DNA from: Longimicrobium sp.
GTDB taxonomy: Bacteria; Gemmatimonadota; Gemmatimonadetes; Longimicrobiales; Longimicrobiaceae
Length of the DNA stretch: 38,328 bases
Direction of reading: 5' to 3'
NCBI RefSeq assembly: GCF_035474595.1
Contig: NZ_DATIND010000138.1
Span: 1-38,328 of the forward strand
Shown here: positions 1 through 7,070 of the stretch, one piece after another
Position numbering within the stretch: the first letter of the stretch is position 1
Layout of the letters: each line of letters opens with the position of its first letter
Made by a program: the position numbers and the translations under genes
Notes under the pieces: model-generated
The model's input: the letters and a program-made list of their open reading frames with translations, nothing else
What the model was told of the DNA's origin: nothing
The model's database searches: none

Positions 1-235
1 CGAGCCGGTCGAGCCGACCAACAACGCGGCCGAACGCGCGCTGCGGAAAGCCGTGTTGTGGAGGAAGAACAGCTTCGGCAGCCAGAGCGAAGCCGGGCTT
101 CGCTACGCCGAGCGCATCCTCTCGATCAGCGCGACCTGCCAACAACAAGGGATTCATCCGCTCGACTTCGTCGCTCGCTCCATCGCAGCCCTGCGCGCCG
201 GCACCCCCGCGCCCAATATCCTGCCGACCAACTGA
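1..235 (+). CDS. IS66 family transposase, C-terminal fragment
   Basis: The reading frame is open from base 2 and ends at TGA 233-235, so the 5' part lies outside the window. The visible 77 residues start EPVEPTNNAAERALRKAVLW and continue with a RKNSFGSQSEAG segment and an ERILS..ATCQQQG..PLDF segment. This is the end of the IS66 DDE transposase domain and the short C-terminal tail typical of IS66 TnpC proteins. In that family the NNxAERxLR motif supplies the last acidic residue of the DDE triad, here the E of AAER. I see no terminal inverted repeat directly after the stop; the DNA that follows is a dispersed palindromic repeat. It could be a live IS66 element or a remnant, and the sequence to the left would decide. 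Confidence 0.9.
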   Translation, partial: EPVEPTNNAAERALRKAVLWRKNSFGSQSEAGLRYAERILSISATCQQQGIHPLDFVARSIAALRAGTPAPNILPTN

Positions 236-242
236 ACGGTTA

Positions 243-355
243 CGGTCGCAGCAACAACTACGGGAAGCCTCGCAAACTGCGCGAGGCTGTTCCGCTCACT
301 CCGCGGCATCGGCGCTCACGACCGATCCCCCTTTCATCCTCCCTGGTTGCCAGGT
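243..355 (-). repeat. Dispersed repeat family A, inverted copy
   Basis: Bases 243-355 match, in reverse complement, the intergenic elements at 12753-12892 and 38190-38328. The conserved core is a hairpin, GCCTCGCAAACTGCGCGAGGC, whose arms GCCTCGC and GCGAGGC surround AAACTGC. It is flanked by GCAGCAACAACTACGGGAA on one side and CCGCGGCATCGGCGCTCACGA on the other. It lies between the IS66 end and the YD-repeat gene. It contains no coding sequence, and its function is unknown. Confidence 0.8.
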
Positions 356-387
356 CCGGTACGACCGGCTTCCCGCCGGGAAAGAGC

Positions 388-421
388 GGAGGCCGCGGAC
401 GGCGATTCGTCCGCGGCCTCC
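388..421 (-). terminator. Intrinsic terminator of the YD-repeat gene
   Basis: A perfect 14 bp stem, GGAGGCCGCGGACG (388-401) with its complement at 408-421, encloses a 6-base loop. Read on the minus strand it starts about 22 nt past the stop codon at 443 and is followed by a short pyrimidine run (CGCTCTTTCCC). Confidence 0.75.
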
Positions 422-442
422 CTCGCATCCGGTGCGCGCGGC

Positions 443-1638
443 TCACCAGTAGGTGATCTCGCGCACCTGCTCCCACAGCGGGCGCGGAGTGCCGCCGTCG
501 TCGGGAACCACCCTATACCCGCGGCGCGTCCAGTTGCCGTGCGCGTCGACCTCCTCGGTCCAGCGCATCCGGCCGGCAAGCACCCGGGCACGGCCGAGCA
601 CGGGGTCGAAAACCTGCTGCGCCGCCCTCGTCCCGTCCCGGTTGAACTCCTCCCACTCCACCCGTTTCCCGCCGGCGTCGAACCGCTCCACCCTGCGCTC
701 CGAGGCCGCTCCGCCGGCATCGTAGCGGATCATCTCCTCCGTGTGGCCGCCGTCGGGCTGGTACGTGTACACCACCTTTCCCGGTACGGGTCTGGGCGGC
801 AGCGCGAGAAGGCGGGGATGGGCGTCGTGCGTCTCCTTCTCGCGCAGCCGCCCCTGGTCGTCGTAGCGGTACTCGACGCGCCAGCGCGGCTCGGCGTGGT
901 CGTAGATCTCTTCCTCCAGCCTGTGCCCGGCGGCGTCGTAGCGGATGACCTGGCGCGCCTCCAGCCCCCCGTCGAAATCGTGGCTTCCAACAGCACCAGA
1001 TTGCCGCGCTCGTCGTAGTCGTAGACGGTGCGGCTCTCCCTTCCGCCGTAGAAGAACCGCTGGGCGCGCACCCTGCCGGCGGCGTCGTACTCCTGCGCGG
1101 TCCGCGAGCTCTGTTCGCCGCGCGAGTCGAACTGCGTCATCAGGCGCGTCCGGCCGGCGGAGTCGTAGGCGAACTCCATGTGGGAGAGGAGTGTTCCGTT
1201 GGGGAGGATCTCGCGCTCCTCCATGCGCCGCCCCGCCTCGTCCAGCACGTACACGCGCCGCTGCGGCACGGTGGGCAGAGGCGTCCCGGGCGGGGACTCG
1301 TGGTAGGCGGTGTGGGGCCCTCCGCCGCGCGGGACCTCGTAGAACTCCCAGCCGGTGTTGCGGCCCCGCTCGTCGTAGGTGTAAACCAGCCGCGACCGCA
1401 GATCGTCAGCCCGGTACGTCAGCAGCTCCGCCCGGCGGCCGCCGCGGTCGTACGTGGTCACGATGACGACGTCGCTGCCGCCCACCGCCCCGGTGAAGGT
1501 CAGCCGGACGGAGCGCACCGGCCCTCGCAGGCTGTCCTGGACAGCCGTGGGCTCCTCGTGCGTCATGCCCGTAATCACGTTCTGGGCAGACGCAGGAGCG
1601 GAGAGAAGCACGGCGAGGATGGCGGCAAGACGGCGCAT
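443..1638 (-). pseudogene. Secreted YD-repeat (RHS-like) protein, frameshifted
   Basis: Translation from ATG at 1638 gives a signal peptide (MRRLAAILAVLLSAPASAQ). It is followed by tandem YD-type repeats such as LVYTYDERGRNTGWEF, MEFAYDSAGRTRLM, AQEYDAAGRVRAQRF and TVYDYDERGNLVLLE. Near 985-995 the frame is lost. Moving one frame (one base missing) restores repeats, DFDGGLEARQVIRYDAAGH and then VVYTYQPDGGHTEEMIRYD, down to TGA 443-445. With the shift repaired the product is about 398 residues. YD repeats of this kind form beta-strand-rich shells in RHS proteins, but this protein is much shorter than a toxin-carrying RHS and shows no toxin domain. It is a true frameshift or a sequencing error; reads would decide. 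No recognisable partner gene is adjacent. Confidence 0.7.
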
Positions 1639-1760
1639 GGCCCTGGCGGAGTTACGCGGATGGTGAACGGGCCCGGACTCTCGTGGTACCGATAAGGCCG
1701 CGGTGCCGGCCGCGCCAGATTGCCGGCCGCCGCCGGCGTGGCGAGGTGGATGCCGGAAGC

Positions 1761-2774
1761 CTACTTGCCGCTGGCGTCCCACTGCTCCTTCGCGCACTGG
1801 AAGCCGTACTCCAGGTTCGCTTTCATGTCGTCGGGGCTGAACTTCAGCGTCTCGCCCCGCAGCGGCTTCTGCGGGCGGATGATGCGCAGCGACACCGCGC
1901 GCTTCCCCGCGAAGGGGTTCTTCACCCCGGCGTTCTGGAACGCGGGGACGATCACGTCGTCCTTCACTCCCGCCGCGCGCAGCTTTCCGACCACCGCGTT
2001 GATCCAGACGTTGGCGCTGGTGTAGAGCTGCGAGAGCTTCACGTCGCTGGCGCCCACCTCCTCGCTCAGCAGGTCGATGCTGCGCTGCAGGACGTCCACC
2101 ACGTTGGGCTTGGGCTTCTCGAAGGTGGCCCGCTTCTCCAGCTGTGGCGCCAGGATGATGCAGCAGATCTCGTCCGCGCCCGCGTCGATGGCGATCTCGA
2201 TCGGCACGTACTCGCGCACGCCGCCGTCCACGTAGGGGTCGGCGGGCGCACCCGGGCGCGAGTTGGGCACCGGCGGCATGTACACGGGAATGCTGGCCGA
2301 CGCGTGGATGGCGTTCACCAGCTGCTCCAGCGTCTGCACCTGCACCACCACGTCGTCGCTGGGGATGGGCGTCGGCCCGGTCTGGTAGTACACCAGCTTC
2401 CCGTCGTGCAGGTCCACCGACGTCACCGCCATCCGCTTCTTCGACGCCCGCAGCGCGTCGAACACCTGCTGGGTGACGTGCGCCTCGATCCGCTTGCGCA
2501 GCGGCTTGCTGCCGTGGAACGACGGCTTCCCCTCGAGCACGCGGATGGCCAGCTCGCCGTCCAGGATGTCCTTGGTGGTGACGGTGGTGTACTCCGTCTC
2601 CAGCGCGGCGAGCGCCGCCTTCCCCTGCGCGGCGATCATCGGGGCGATCAGCGCGCCGGTGCTGGTGCCGGCCAGGATGTCGAAGTCCAGCCCCTTCTCC
2701 AGCATCAGGTACTTCAGCGCGCCCACGGCGAACGCCCCTTTCGACCCGCCGCCGCTGATCACGAGAGCTCGCAT
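1761..2774 (-). CDS. Patatin-like phospholipase
   Basis: This 337-residue protein has all the hallmarks of a patatin-fold lipid acyl hydrolase. It has the glycine-rich oxyanion loop GGGSKG (residues 8-13), the nucleophile elbow GTSTG with Ser38, and the catalytic Asp of the DGG motif at Asp183. Patatins use this Ser-Asp dyad to cleave acyl chains from phospholipids or other esters. No signal peptide or membrane helix is visible, so it probably acts in the cytoplasm or on the inner membrane face. The ATG at 2774 is chosen because AGGAGG lies about 5 nt upstream; an in-frame ATG 18 codons upstream adds a low-complexity, Pro/Ala-rich stretch. It is not flanked by CD-NTase genes, so a CBASS effector role is not supported. 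Confidence 0.9.
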   Translation of the reverse strand: MRALVISGGGSKGAFAVGALKYLMLEKGLDFDILAGTSTGALIAPMIAAQGKAALAALETEYTTVTTKDILDGELAIRVLEGKPSFHGSKPLRKRIEAHVTQQVFDALRASKKRMAVTSVDLHDGKLVYYQTGPTPIPSDDVVVQVQTLEQLVNAIHASASIPVYMPPVPNSRPGAPADPYVDGGVREYVPIEIAIDAGADEICCIILAPQLEKRATFEKPKPNVVDVLQRSIDLLSEEVGASDVKLSQLYTSANVWINAVVGKLRAAGVKDDVIVPAFQNAGVKNPFAGKRAVSLRIIRPQKPLRGETLKFSPDDMKANLEYGFQCAKEQWDASGK

Positions 2775-2920
2775 GACGTCCTCCTGGTGAAAGGGTGCCG
2801 CGGGAGGCGCGGCCGGGCAGGGAACCACGGGGGATGTTCAATTGCGGCACCTGCGGAGCAGAGCACAATGATTCCGTCGCGCTCTCCGCGTGGTTTGATG
2901 GCCTCGTCCGGAGCGTTTCG

Positions 2921-3403
2921 TCAGATCGGCGGCGGATCGGGCGGAGCGGGCTCGACGAGGTAGATGCCGGCCGCGGTGAGGGTGACGGTGTAGAGCGCGT
3001 CGAAGCCCTCGCTCCAGCGCGGCTCCTCCAGGCGCTTGTACGTGCCCAGCAGCCCGGGGATGGGGATGCTGGGCTTGTCGCTGCGCGCCTTGTTGCGGGC
3101 GATGGCCTCGCGCGGGGTGGCGCGGAAGAAGTAGCCGCTCACGCGGAACCCAGCCGCGCGCGCCGGCCCGATGTACCGCGCCCGGTCCGCCGCCAGCACG
3201 TTGGTGTTGTCGGCCACGAACGGCTGCCTGCCGAGGAGGCACGCCTCCAGCAGCAGCGTCTCGCGGCGGCGCGTCTTCAGCATGTCCATGTTGATGCGGA
3301 CGTGCGTCTCGAAGAAGCGCTCGCGGTAGAAGGTGCTCTTTCCCGCCGCCTGCACTCCGCAGAACACCACTGCCTCCGGCCGCCACTCCTTCCGCTCCGC
3401 CAT
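2921..3403 (-). CDS. Small P-loop kinase (AAA_33 / zeta-toxin-like fold)
   Basis: The product is 160 residues. An N-terminal Walker A motif GVQAAGKST (residues 16-24) follows a short hydrophobic strand (AVVFC). Next come a conserved INMD segment, a FVADNTN strand resembling the Walker B region of polynucleotide-kinase-like ATPases, and an arginine-rich lid (RATPREAIARNKAR). This matches the predicted-kinase family that includes T4 PNK 5'-kinase-like and zeta-toxin-like proteins; the substrate cannot be read from sequence. ATG 3403 is preceded by a purine-rich GGGGAGGG. A longer in-frame start at 3547 would run into the repeat element and is rejected. There is no epsilon-type antitoxin next door, so a toxin role is not supported. 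Confidence 0.8.
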   Translation of the reverse strand: MAERKEWRPEAVVFCGVQAAGKSTFYRERFFETHVRINMDMLKTRRRETLLLEACLLGRQPFVADNTNVLAADRARYIGPARAAGFRVSGYFFRATPREAIARNKARSDKPSIPIPGLLGTYKRLEEPRWSEGFDALYTVTLTAAGIYLVEPAPPDPPPI

Positions 3404-3506
3404 CTCCCTCCCCTCACGACTTCCACGCGCATCGCCCTCGCCCATCACCGCCCCTCGCAAGGATCGCAGCGATGGGAATCTCATTGCATCCGCGCCGCAC
3501 CCAATC

Positions 3507-3748
3507 GACGTCATCCTGAGGCCGGCCACTCCGCAACTTCCGTCCACGCATAACGTTGCCGGCCGAAGGATCCATACTCGCCAGGCACGTGATTTTGAGT
3601 TTCGCGCCCGATTACGCCTTCATCGCTCCACGGGAAGAATGGGAAGGCGGCGATCCCGGTCTGACGTGCTGGACGGGCGATAGATCCTTCGGCCTGCAAG
3701 CCCTTGCGCCGGTTCTGGTTCCGGCGTGGCCGGCCTCAGGATGACGTC
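3507..3748. mobile_element. Possible MITE with 23 bp terminal inverted repeats
   Basis: The element begins GACGTCATCCTGAGGCC at 3507-3529 and ends with the exact 23 bp reverse complement at 3726-3748. Inside, a second pair of inverted segments, GCCGGCCGAAGGATC and GATCCTTCGGCCTGC, continues the symmetry. No coding sequence is inside. Half of the element recurs at about 27820-27897, ending in the same 23 bp. Its ends also resemble the start of repeat family A (GACGTCATCCTGAG). It could be a non-autonomous transposon or a large REP/BIME-like palindrome; no target-site duplication is obvious. Confidence 0.6.
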
Positions 3749-3788
3749 TACGGAATTACCGACGACATCACGCCGGAGGGATTCGGTC

Positions 3789-4379
3789 TCATCCCCTTCC
3801 GAAGACTTTCCGGGCGAGGAGCCATGCGCCGGCGATCAGGACGACGGCGGTGGAGGCGAAGATCAGCAGCCACTTCCCGCGCGTGAAGACGGCGAGCGGG
3901 CCGGCCGCCGCGTTCATCCGCGGATAGAAGCCGAGCAGGAGCGCGATGCAGAGGTTCTCCAGGTAGTCGAACACCACGGCGGCGAGGGGGATGAAGCGCA
4001 GCGCCCGGAGCGGCGCCGGCGCGTTCAGCCGCGCGAGCAGATACCCGGAGCTGAACGCCAGCGCCGCCCCGTACACCAGCGGAAAGAGCGTGTCGAGCAC
4101 CAGCGTGACGATCACCGTCCCGCGCCGCCCGTCCGTCCCCAATCGCTTCGCGATGTCCACCAGCTCGCCCGGGCTCGCCAAGGGCCACGGGGCGCCGATC
4201 GACGGCGCCCCCTTCAGGCCCAGCAGCCGCCGCGCGGCGATGAACAGCCCCACGAAAACGAGCACCAGCGCCAGCGCGATCAGCGCGTTCCTCCCCGTCG
4301 CCCAGCGGTCGAGCGCGACCGTCCCGCCCGGAACGCCGCCGCCCGCCGGCATCGCCTGCTGTGCCGCCATGATCCCCAT
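3789..4379 (-). CDS. Four-helix integral membrane protein, unknown function
   Basis: This 196-residue protein has four predicted membrane segments, at roughly residues 32-53, 88-115, 125-150 and 170-189. Between helices 1 and 2 lies a soluble loop of about 35 residues (GAPWPLASPGELVDIAKRLG). Helix 3 carries charged residues (VVFDYLENL) that may be functional. I do not recognise the family. Two ATGs compete: 4379, which has AGGGAG only 2 nt upstream, and 4370, which is 11 nt from that same motif. It is divergent from the HAD phosphatase gene, sharing a gap of about 180 bp. No terminator is obvious; the MITE-like element lies just beyond its 3' end. Confidence 0.7.
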   Translation of the reverse strand: MGIMAAQQAMPAGGGVPGGTVALDRWATGRNALIALALVLVFVGLFIAARRLLGLKGAPSIGAPWPLASPGELVDIAKRLGTDGRRGTVIVTLVLDTLFPLVYGAALAFSSGYLLARLNAPAPLRALRFIPLAAVVFDYLENLCIALLLGFYPRMNAAAGPLAVFTRGKWLLIFASTAVVLIAGAWLLARKVFGRG

Positions 4380-4560
4380 CTCCCTGAACGGTGTGACATG
4401 ATTGGCAGATCCGCGTCAAACTCCCGTGGAGAAGATCGGGAAGAGGGGAGACGGAGCACAACGATTTCGTCGTGCGGGTGACAGACGGGCGGCGAGGTGC
4501 TATACGAAGATGCGGAGCGCGCCCCGCTCCGCCGTTACGAGCCACGAGTTCTGGAGACGT

Positions 4561-5253
4561 ATGCGCCGGCTGGTCCTGTTCGACATCGACGGCACCCTGC
4601 TTTCCGCCGGCGGCGCGGGGAAGCGGGCCGTCCATCGCGCGCTGATGGAGGTGTTCGGCACCGTCGGGCACATCCCCGGCTACTCGTTCGCGGGGCGCAC
4701 CGACCCCGAGATCGTGCGCGACCTGCTGCGCTCCGCCGACATCCCCGACCGGGAGATCGACGCCGCGCTCCCGGCGCTCTGGTTCCGCTACGTGGAGAAC
4801 CTGCACCGCGAGATCCACGACGCCCGCGTGGACCCGCTCCCGGGCGTGGCGGCGCTGCTGGAGCGCATCGAGCACCATCACCCGGAGATGGTGCTGGGCG
4901 TGCTGACCGGCAACATCCGCGAGGGCGCGCGCATCAAGGTGGACGCGGCGCGGCTGGGGTTCCGGCGCTTCCGCGTGGGCGCGTTCGGGAGCGACCACGC
5001 GCTCCGCCGCGAGCTCCCCGCCATCGCGGTGGAGCGGGCGCGGGTGCTGAACGGCGTGGGCTATTCGGGGAAGGAGATCGTGATCATCGGCGACACGCCC
5101 AGGGACGTGGAGTGCGGCGAGCACCTGGGCGTGCGCACCATCGCCGTAGCCACCGGCCACCACCCGCTCGACGAGCTGGCCGGGACCGGCGCCGACCACG
5201 TGTTCGCGGACCTGGGCGACGTGGAGAAGGTGTGGGAGGCGATCACGGGGTGA
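4561..5253 (+). CDS. HAD-family phosphatase (phosphoglycolate phosphatase-like)
   Basis: The product is 230 residues. HAD motif I is FDIDGT, with nucleophile Asp8 and acid/base Asp10. A four-helix cap insertion follows, then motif II (GVLTGN), the motif III Lys (RIKVDAARLGF) and motif IV (IIGDTPRDVECGEHLG). The order and cap position are those of subclass I HAD phosphatases such as Gph. The substrate is probably a small phosphorylated metabolite, but its identity is not determined. ATG 4561 is chosen because GGAG lies about 5 nt upstream and MRRLVLFDIDGT is the usual family start. The gene stands alone, followed by a partial repeat. Confidence 0.88.
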   Translation: MRRLVLFDIDGTLLSAGGAGKRAVHRALMEVFGTVGHIPGYSFAGRTDPEIVRDLLRSADIPDREIDAALPALWFRYVENLHREIHDARVDPLPGVAALLERIEHHHPEMVLGVLTGNIREGARIKVDAARLGFRRFRVGAFGSDHALRRELPAIAVERARVLNGVGYSGKEIVIIGDTPRDVECGEHLGVRTIAVATGHHPLDELAGTGADHVFADLGDVEKVWEAITG

Positions 5254-5309
5254 GGGTGCGGCGCGGATCACACGCCAATGGTGAGATCGCACCGGAAATC
5301 CCGCACGCG

Positions 5310-5375
5310 CGAAGGGCGGCTGAAGCCGCAGCTACAACAACGGAAAGCCTCGCAAACTGCGCGAGGCTTCAACCG
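5310..5375 (-). repeat. Dispersed repeat family A, partial copy
   Basis: GGCTGAAGCCGCAGCTACAAC followed by GCCTCGCAAACTGCGCGAGGC matches only the hairpin half of the element at 243-355, in the same orientation. It fills most of the 148 bp gap between the HAD and GNAT genes and may act as their boundary. Confidence 0.7.
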
Positions 5376-5401
5376 CACACCGCGCCCTGTTTTCCTGATC
5401 G

Positions 5402-5890
5402 ATGAACGACGCTGACACGATCACCATCCGCCGCGCCTCGGTCGATGACGCGGTGGTGCTGGCGCGGCACCGGGCGGAGATGTTCCGCGACATGGGCGAT
5501 CTTCCGGACGAGCTGTACCCCCAGTTGGTGGAGGCGACGCGGGCGTGGATGGAGCGCGGCATTCCGGCGGGCGAGTACGTGGCGTGGCTGGCGTCGCCCG
5601 CGGGCTCGGACGAGGTAGTGGCGGGCGCGGGGGTGCATCTGCGCACCATCATCCCCCGGCCGCGGGACAGGCGCGAGATCGAGACGGGGCCGCAGGGGCT
5701 GATCGTGAACGTCTTCACCGAGCGCGCGTGGCGCCGCCGCGGCGTCGCCGAGCGGCTGATGCGCGAGCTGCTGGCGTGGACGCGCGAGAACGGCATCCCC
5801 CGCCCGATCCTCCACGCCTCGCGCGAGGGCCGGCCGCTGTACGAGCGACTCGGGTTCGAAGCGTCGAACGAGATGAAGTTCAGAGGATAG
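5402..5890 (+). CDS. GNAT-family N-acetyltransferase
   Basis: This 162-residue protein starts TITIRRASVDDAVVLARHRAEMF, the usual first strand and helix of the GNAT fold. The acetyl-CoA pyrophosphate loop is seen as RRRGVAERLMRELLAW (about residues 111-126), and the last strand region is PLYERLGFEASNEMKF. The family transfers an acetyl group from acetyl-CoA to an amine; the acceptor here is unknown. The start is the first ATG of the open frame, and the ribosome site upstream is weak. The gene ends directly against an octanucleotide repeat and a strong bidirectional terminator. Confidence 0.88.
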   Translation: MNDADTITIRRASVDDAVVLARHRAEMFRDMGDLPDELYPQLVEATRAWMERGIPAGEYVAWLASPAGSDEVVAGAGVHLRTIIPRPRDRREIETGPQGLIVNVFTERAWRRRGVAERLMRELLAWTRENGIPRPILHASREGRPLYERLGFEASNEMKFRG

Positions 5891-5922
5891 TACGAAAGTA
5901 CGAGGAGTACGGAAGTACGAAA
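5890..5922. repeat. Octanucleotide repeat AGTACGAA, left arm
   Basis: Four near-perfect copies of AGTACGNN follow the GNAT stop codon. The reverse complement recurs at 5981-6012, so the two arrays form an inverted pair around the terminator at 5927-5960. Confidence 0.75.
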
Positions 5923-5926
5923 AAGA

Positions 5927-5960
5927 CGAAGCCCCGCGCCGGGAGTGGCGTGGGGCTTCG
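5927..5960. terminator. Bidirectional terminator between the GNAT and pyrE genes
   Basis: CGAAGCCCCGCGCC (5927-5940) pairs with GGCGTGGGGCTTCG (5947-5960) around GGGAGT, giving a 14 bp stem with one G-U pair. It lies between convergent genes and can serve both. Confidence 0.75.
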
Positions 5961-5980
5961 CGGTTGATGCCATTGCAGTT

Positions 5981-6012
5981 GCGTACTCTCGTACTTCCGT
6001 ACTTTCGTACTT
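5981..6012. repeat. Octanucleotide repeat, right (inverted) arm
   Basis: GTACTCTC, GTACTTCC, GTACTTTC and GTACTTCT are copies of the 5890-5922 array in reverse complement. They stop 8 bases before the pyrE stop codon. Confidence 0.75.
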
Positions 6013-6019
6013 CTTTTCC

Positions 6020-6580
6020 TCACTCCATCGCGGAAAGAAGCTCCGAGACGCGGACCAGCGTCAGCACCCGGTATCCCGCCTGCTCGATCGCCTCGCGGCC
6101 GCCTTCCTCGCGGTCGACCAGCGCGAGCACGGCGAGGACGGTGCCGCCCTCGGACTCGACGGCCTGGATGGCCTTCAGCGCGCTGCCGCCGGTGGTGACG
6201 GTGTCCTCGATCACCACCACCTCGTCGCCCGCGGCGAAGCAGCCTTCCACGCGCTTGCCGGTGCCGTGCGTCTTCGGCTCCTTGCGCACGGTGAAGGCGT
6301 TCACGGGGTCGCCCGCGATCCACGACGCGTGGGCGATGGCGTAGGCGACCGGGTCCGCGCCCAGCGTCAGCCCGCCCACCGTGGCGGGGCGCAGCCCGGC
6401 GTCGCGGATGGCGGCGAGGCCCAGGCGCCCGACCACGGCCTGGCCTTCGGCGTGGGTGGTGGTGGTGCGCGCGTCCACGTAGTAGCGGCTGCGCGCGCCG
6501 GACGAGAGCACGAAGTCGCCCACGCGGAAGGAGCGCTCCAGCAGCAGGGCGATCAGCCGCTCGCGGTCGGTGGCGCTCAC
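6020..6580 (-). CDS. pyrE: Orotate phosphoribosyltransferase
   Basis: This 186-residue enzyme joins orotate to PRPP to give orotidine 5'-phosphate, step five of pyrimidine synthesis. The PRPP-binding motif VVVIEDTVTTGGSALKAI is clear. The N-terminal part has the family's FVLSSGARSRYYVDAR substrate strand and a KEPKTHGTG flexible-loop segment. Length and order fit the short bacterial PyrE type. GTG 6580 is chosen because GGGAGG lies 4-5 nt upstream and it overlaps the stop of the upstream gene by 4 nt (GTGA), which implies translational coupling. No other pyr gene is nearby. Confidence 0.92.
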   Translation of the reverse strand: MSATDRERLIALLLERSFRVGDFVLSSGARSRYYVDARTTTTHAEGQAVVGRLGLAAIRDAGLRPATVGGLTLGADPVAYAIAHASWIAGDPVNAFTVRKEPKTHGTGKRVEGCFAAGDEVVVIEDTVTTGGSALKAIQAVESEGGTVLAVLALVDREEGGREAIEQAGYRVLTLVRVSELLSAME

Positions 6581-6903
6581 GGGGCCTCCCGGTTGGGCGC
6601 GGCGATCTCCACCCACTCCTCCAGCGTGTTGGGCGCGGGGTAGGGCAGGTTGAACTCCGCGTGCAGGTTGCGGATGGCGTCCAGGACGCCCGGGTCGTCG
6701 CGGATGTCGCTCTCCGGGCCGAACTCCAGGAACTCAAGGAACACGCCGGGCGTATCGCCGCTCACGAAGTGCCAGGCGTGCGCGCCCCGCAGCGTGGCGG
6801 CGGCGTGCAGCTCGGCCCACGCCTGCGCGTACTCCCCGCGCCGGTGCTGGGGAACGAAGCGCCGGATGCTCACGAGGCGGCGTTCGCCGGTTTTTATATC
6901 CAT
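6577..6903 (-). CDS. Small protein of unknown function, coupled to pyrE
   Basis: The product has 108 residues and no signal or membrane segment. It starts MDIKTGERRLVSIRRFVPQHRRGEYAQAW, and its middle HAWHFVSGDTPGVFLEFLEFGPE resembles one half of a dimeric alpha/beta barrel of the NIPSNAP or monooxygenase type. That fold assignment is a guess from strand and helix order, not from a catalytic motif. Its TGA overlaps the pyrE GTG by 4 nt, so the two are co-translated. Upstream lies a heptanucleotide hairpin repeat. Confidence 0.72.
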   Translation of the reverse strand: MDIKTGERRLVSIRRFVPQHRRGEYAQAWAELHAAATLRGAHAWHFVSGDTPGVFLEFLEFGPESDIRDDPGVLDAIRNLHAEFNLPYPAPNTLEEWVEIAAPNREAP

Positions 6904-6913
6904 CGAAAGATAT

Positions 6914-7066
6914 TCCTAAGTCCTAAGTCCTGAGTCCCAAGTCCTAAGTGAACAAGTGCTGAGTGCTGAGTGCTGAGTGCTGAGTGCTGAGTGCTGAGTG
7001 CTGAGTGCTGAGTGCTGAGTGCCGACGTAATCCACTTAGCACTTAGGACTCAGGACTTAGGACTTC
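6914..7066. repeat. Heptanucleotide array inside a long inverted repeat
   Basis: The centre (6955-7021) is about 9.5 uninterrupted copies of AGTGCTG. The left flank (6914-6950) is built from AAGTCCT/GAGTCCC heptamers. The right flank (7033-7066) is their reverse complement (CACTTAGCACTTAGGACTC). The whole could fold as a stem of about 33 bp with the pure array as loop. It separates two minus-strand genes and encodes no plausible protein. Confidence 0.85.
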
Positions 7067-7070
7067 TTTT

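Noticed and set aside
1761-2774. CBASS effector (patatin type)
   Set aside because: No CD-NTase, Cap2 or Cap3 gene is nearby; the neighbours are unrelated.
730-2868. 712-codon minus-strand frame joining the patatin and YD-repeat regions
   Set aside because: The upstream part is a shadow of the patatin gene. Only the part from ATG 1638 looks like protein, and it starts with its own signal peptide.
2921-3403. Zeta-type toxin
   Set aside because: There is no epsilon antitoxin, and the protein is as close to general small-molecule or nucleotide kinases.
6914-7066. Possible CRISPR array
   Set aside because: The repeat unit is only 7 bases with no spacers, and no cas gene is present.
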